From Chondrosia reniformis (lineage: Eukaryota; Porifera; Demospongiae; Chondrillida; Chondrillidae): a stretch of DNA of 64,000 nt. The stretch covers positions 4,253,501-4,317,500 of the forward strand of contig OX359195.1 of assembly GCA_947172415.1 (NCBI GenBank). The letters run 5' to 3'. Shown piece by piece: positions 58,501 to 64,000 of this stretch (its first letter is position 1; the number at the start of each line of letters is the position of its first letter). The position numbers were made by a program, and so were the translations under genes. The notes below the pieces were generated by a model. It was not told where the DNA came from. It was given only the letters and a program-made list of their open reading frames with translations, and did not search any database.

Positions 58501-61500
58501 GTTGTAGTAGTAGTTCTTAATACTATTTGTAAGTACTAATTGTATATCCTAGTTGTATGTACTATTTATCTGTACTAGTTAGATTTACTCTTTATGTGTA
58601 CAAGATATATTTCTATGTTCCAGTTATATGTACTAGTTATATGTTCTAGTTGTATGTTCTAGTTGCATTTCCTAGTTGTATGTTCTAGTGGTATGTACCA
58701 GTTTCATATACCAGTTGTATGTACCAGTTGCATGTACTAGTTGTATGCACCGGTTTCATATACTAGTTTTATGTACTATTTGTATGTACTATTTTCTATG
58801 TACAAGTTTTATGTGTATGTTCTACTTGTCCTTACTAGTTATATGTAATAGTTGCATGTACGAGTTGTATGTACTAATTGTATGGACTACTTATATATAC
58901 TAGTTGTATGTACTAATTGTATGAACTACTTATATGTACTAGTTCAATGTAGTAGTGGTAATCATTAGTTATAGGTACTAGTTCTATGTTTCAGCTGTAT
59001 GTAGCAGTTGTATGTACTAGTTGTATTAACTACTTATATAAATTAGTTGTATGTAATAATTATATTTACTAGTTGAAATCACTAGTTTCTGGTACTAGTT
59101 ATATGTACTAGTTCTATATACTATTCATATGTACAAGTTATATGTGCATGTTCTCGTTATCCTAAGTAGTTCTATGTACAAGTTGCATTGACGAATTGTA
59201 TGTACTAGTTGTATGAACTACTTATATGTTCTAGTTGTATGTACTAGTTGTAGGCACTAGTTGTAAATACTGGTTGTATATTCTACTTGTAATATGTACT
59301 GGTTGTATATACTAGTTATATGTACTAGTTTTATGTCCTAGTTTTATGTACTAGTTGTTAATACTAGTTATGTAATAGTTGTATTTTGTACTGGTTATAT
59401 GTAGTGGTTGTATGTACTAGTTTTATGTACTGGTTGTATTTACTATTTATATGTACTAGGTTTATGTACTGGTTATACGTACTATTTATGTATACTAGAT
59501 ATATGTACTAGTTATATGTACTTGTTAATTGTGTACGTTCTAGTTATATGTTTTGGTTGTATGTAAAAATTGTATGCACTAGTTATATGTACTAGTTGTA
59601 CGTTCTAGTTGTATATTCTAGTTGTTTGGCCTAGTTGTATGTACTGGTTGTATGTACTATTTATATGTACTAGTTGTATGGAATAGTTATATGTACTATT
59701 TATCTGTACTAATAATATATACTCTATATATGTACTAGTTATATGTGTATGTTCTAGTTATTTCTACTAGTTGTATGTACAAGTTGTATGTGCTAGTTGT
59801 ATGTTCTAGTTATGTTTACTACATGTAGGAACTAGATGGATGTACTAGTTTTATGTACTAGTTGTATGTGCTAGTTGTGGTTCTAGTTGTATGTATTAGT
59901 GGTATGCACTATTTGTATGTACTAGTTCTGTGTACTAGTTGTAGTTATAGTTCTTAATACTAGTTGCAAGTACTAATTGTATGTCCTAGTTGTAAGTACT
60001 AGTTGTAGGCATGAGTTGTATGTGCTAACTGTAGTACTAGTTGTATGTACTAGTTGTATGTTCTAGTTATAGGAACTAGTTGTCTGTACTAGTTGTATGT
60101 ACTAGCTGTATGTATTGGTTTAATGTACTAGTTTTATGTACAAGTTTTATGTGTATGTTCTAGTTATCCTTACTAGTTATATGTAATAGTTGCATATACG
60201 AGTTGTATGTACTAATTGTATGAACTACTTATATATATTAGTTGAATGTATTAATTATATGTACTAGTTGTAATCACTAATGATGGCTACTAGTTGTACG
60301 GACTTGACTTGTTAGATGTACCAGTTGTTTGTACTAGTTGTCTGTACCACTTGCATGAACTAGTGGTATGCACTAGTTGTATATTCTAGTTGTATGTACA
60401 GTGTGTGTATTGGCTATATGTACTATTTATCTGTACTAGTTTTATGTACTCTTTATATGTACTAGATATATGTGTATGTTCTAGTTATATGTACTAGTTG
60501 TATGTACTAATTGTATGAACTACTTATATGTACTAGTTGAATGTAGTAGTGGTAATCATTAGTTATAGGTACTAGTTCTATGTACTAGCTGTATGTAGTA
60601 GGTGTATGTACTAGTTGTATGAACTACTTATATATGTTAGTTGTGTGTAATAATTTTATGTACTAGTTGTAATCAGTAGTTATTGGTATTAGTTGTACGG
60701 ACTCCTCATATGTACCAGTTGTTTGTACTAATTGTATATGCCAGTTGCGTGTACTAGTAGTATGTACTAGTTCTATATACTATTCATATGTACATTTTAT
60801 ATGTGTGTGTTCTAGTTATCTTTACTAGTTCAAAATACAAGTATTATGTACGAGTTGTATTTACTAGTGGTAATCACTAGTTATAGTGAACCAGTTATAT
60901 GTACTATTTACATGCACTGGTTGTATGTTCTAATATATGGATTCGTGATATGGACTAGTGTATGTACTAGTTATATGTACTAGTTGTATGTACTGGTTTT
61001 ATGTACTAGTTATGAACTAGTTGTATGAACTAGTTGTATGTACTGGTTGAATGCACCGGTAGTATGTACTAGTAATATGTACCATTTGCATGTACTAGTT
61101 ATATGTACTTGTTGTATGCACTAGTTATATGTACTAGTTGTATGTACTAGTGGTAAGTACTAATTTTAATCACTTGTTATAGGTACTAGTTCTATGAACT
61201 AGCTGTATGAAGTAGGTGTATGTACTAGTTGTATGAACTACTTATATATATTAGTTGTATGTAATAATTATATTTACTAGTTGAAATCACTAGTTATAGG
61301 GACTAGTTGTACGGACTCCTCATATGTACCAATTGTTTGTACTAATTGTGTATGCCAGTTGCGTGTACTAGTTGTATGTACTAGTTCTATATACTATTCA
61401 TATGTACATGTTTTATGTGTGTGTTCTAGTTATCTTTACTACTTCAAAGTACAAGTTTTATTTATGAGTTGTATTTACTAGTGGTAATCACTAGTTATAG

Positions 61501-64000
61501 TGAACCAGTTATATGTACTATTTACATGCACTGGTTGTATGTTCTAATATATGGATTCGTTGTATGGACTAGTGTATGTACTAGTTATATGGACTAGTTG
61601 TATGTACTGGTTGAATGTACCAGTAGTATGTACTAGTAATATGTACCATTTGCATGTACTATTTATGTGTACTTGTTGTATGAACTAGTTATATGTACTA
61701 GTTTTATGTACTAGTGGTAAGTACTAATTTAAATCACTTGTTATAGGTACTAGTTCTATGAACTAGCTGTATGTAGTAGGTGTATGTATATACTGATTGT
61801 ATGAACTCCTTATATATATTAGTTGTATGTATTAATTATATTTGCTAGTTGTAATGAGTAGTTATGGGTAGTAGTTGTACGGACTCATTATATGTACCAG
61901 TTGTTTGTACTAGCTGTATTTACCAGTTTCTTGTACTAGTTGTATGTACTAGTTCTATATACTATTCATATGTACAAGATATATGTGTAAGTTCTAGTTA
62001 TCCTTACTAGTTCTATGTACAAGTTGTATGTACGAGTTGTATGTACTGGTGGTAATAACTAGTTATAAGTACTAGTTATACAAGTTTTATGTACTAGTGG
62101 TACGTTCTAGTTGTATATTCTAGTTGTATGTACTAGTTATATGTATTAGTTGTATGGACTGGTTGTATAAACTATTTAAATGTTCTAGTTGTATGTACAA
62201 GTTGTAGGTGCTAGTTGTATGTATAAACCAGTTGTACCTATTGGTTGAATGTACTGTTCGTACGTACTAGTTGTATTTACTATTTGAGTGTACTAGTTGT
62301 ATATAATAGTTGTATGTTCTAGTTATGTTTACCTCATGTAGGTACTAGATGGATGTACTAGTTTTATGTACTAGTTGTATGTGCTAGTTGTAGTACTAGT
62401 TGTATGTTTTAGTTGTATGCACTATTTGTATGTACTAGTTCTATGTACTTGTTCTTTATACTAGTTGTTGGACTAATTGTATGTACTAGTTGTAGGTACT
62501 ATTTGTATTTACTAGTTGCATTTACTTGTTCTTCATACGGGTTGTATGTACCGGCTGTATGTACTAGTTGTATATACTAGTTGTATGCACTAGTTGGATG
62601 TACTACTCTTAGGACATGTTGTAATGTATTAGTTTGTATGTACTAGTTATATGTACTAGTTGCATTTTCAAGTTGTATGTACTGAATGTATGTGCCAGTT
62701 GTATATACCAGTTGTATGTACCAGTTGCAAGTACTAGTTGTATGTACTAGTTGCAGGTACTAGTTTTATGTACCAGTTGAATGTACTAGTTGTATGCACC
62801 GGTTTCATGTACTAGTTTTATGTACTATTTTCTATGTACAAGTTTTATGTGTATGTTCTAGTTATCCTTACTAGTTATATGGAATAGTTGCATGTACGAG
62901 TTGTATGTACTAATTGTATGAACTACTTATATGTACTAGTTGTATGTACTAATTGTATGAACTACTAATATGTACTAGTTCAATGTAGTAGTGGTAATCA
63001 TTAGTTATAGGTACTAGTTCTATGTACTAGCTGTATGTGGTAGGTGTATGAACTAGTTGTATGAACTACTTATATATATTAGTTGCATGTATTAATTATA
63101 TGTACTAGTTGTAATCACTGGTTATGGGTACTAGATGTACGGACTTGACCTGTTAGATGTACCAGTTGTTTGTACTAGTGGTATGGACTAGTTGTATATT
63201 CTAGTTGTATGTACTGGTTGTATGTACTAGTGTATGTACCGGTTATATGTACTATTTATCTGTACTAGTTATACGTACTCTTTATATGTACTAAATATAT
63301 GTGTATGTTCTAGTTATATGTACTAGTTGTATGTACTAGTTATATGTAGTATTTATCTGAACTAGTTATCTGTACTAGTTGTATATACTAGCTATATATA
63401 CTACTAATATGTACTAGTTGTGTGAACTGGTTATATGTCCTTGTTGTATGTACTAGTTATTTGTACTAGTTATATGTACTAGTGGTAAGTACTAGTTTTA
63501 ATCACTTCTTTTAGGCACTAGTTATATGTACTAGTTATATATTCTAGTTGTATGTACTAGTTGTGCGTACTAGTTTTATGTTTCTAGTTAGTGTTAACCA
63601 GTTATACATAATATTTTTATGCACTGGTTGTATGTTCTGGACATATGTACTGGTTGTAAGGACTAGTGTATATACTACATTTATGTATGTACTAGTTTTA
63701 TGTACTAGTTGCATGTACTAGTTGTATTCACTAGTTATAGGTACTAGTTATATGTACTAGTTGAATGTACTAGTTGTACACTCTTGTTGCATGTACTAGT
63801 TATATGTACTAGTAATAAGTCTTAGTTGTATGTACTAGTGTGTGTACTGGTTATATGTATTAGTTATGTATTAGTTGTATGTACTATTTATATGTACTAG
63901 TTATACGTGAATGTAATAGTTATATGTACTAATTGTATATACAAGTTGGATGTACTGAATGTATGTGCCAGCTGTATGTACCAGTTGTATTCACCAGTTG
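55541..64000. repeat. 13-bp minisatellite, terminal block, with higher-order repeats
   Basis: The forward array extends to the window end without further insertion. The composite unit marked by GTAGTAGGTGTATG recurs at about 56819, 60595, 61209 (variant) and 61773 (614 and 564 bp between the last three). A near-exact duplication of about 290 bp is seen at about 57985-58240 and 58275-58520 (GTGCTAGTTGTAGTACTAG context). No coding region is seen. Confidence 0.93.

Noticed and set aside
1..64000. Telomeric repeat
   Set aside because: The 13-bp unit does not match TTAGGG-type telomere repeats, and it is diverged and strand-switched. A subtelomeric location remains possible but is not shown.

Overview
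This window looks like animal (metazoan) nuclear DNA, most likely from a marine invertebrate such as a sponge, cnidarian or mollusc. No host gene is recognisable. The evidence is the mix of transposable-element classes: pogo/Tigger, Penelope, DIRS, Crypton-like, and three kinds of non-LTR retrotransposon. The species cannot be fixed from the sequence.

The matrix of the window (about 36 kb of 64 kb) is a degenerate AT-rich minisatellite with a 13-bp unit, TGTACTAGTTGTA. The unit joins two palindromic words, GTAC and ACTAGT. The array carries higher-order repeats (periods of roughly 310-325, 560-710, 760-1080 and 1010 bp in different places) and one inverted block (7.77-8.32 kb). Almost every short reading frame inside it is a translation artefact of the 13-bp unit (39 bp, or 13 residues, per cycle).

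Insertions, from left to right: (1) a TA-flanked pogo/Tigger transposon with a broken transposase on the minus strand and a second broken HIRAN-like reading on the plus strand (1399-4203); (2) a 330-bp inverted-repeat element containing a textbook type I hammerhead ribozyme on the minus strand (5128-5457); (3) a unique segment ending in a near-perfect 109-bp-arm palindrome (10441-11205); (4) a Penelope-like fragment with a GIY-YIG endonuclease remnant between 20-bp inverted ends (11948-12682); (5) a deleted fragment (copy C) of a restriction-like-endonuclease (RLE) LINE (13155-13835); (6) a cluster of fold-back elements, one with Penelope/hammerhead-like motifs (17465-18744); (7) copy A of the RLE LINE (19344-23394); (8) an APE-type RTE/CR1-like LINE on the minus strand (24144-31560), split in its endonuclease by (9) a nearly intact CR1/L2-like LINE on the plus strand (26507-31368); (10) a second hammerhead-bearing short element (32983-33224), with another copy at 55307-55540; (11) copy B of the RLE LINE (33730-38085); (12) a DIRS-like tyrosine-recombinase retroelement (47431-50954); (13) a Crypton-like recombinase N-terminal fragment beside a 110-bp palindrome (51377-52261).

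The most interesting content is RNA-level: two different short repeat families carry hammerhead ribozymes whose core, stem I, stem II and GUC cleavage triplet can be read directly. Penelope-type degenerate hammerhead-like motifs occur twice more. The RLE LINE begins with a sequence compatible with an HDV-like 5' ribozyme. All three RLE LINE copies sit in the 13-bp satellite, which suggests target preference. Copies A and B share several inactivating lesions, so they descend from an already dead progenitor.
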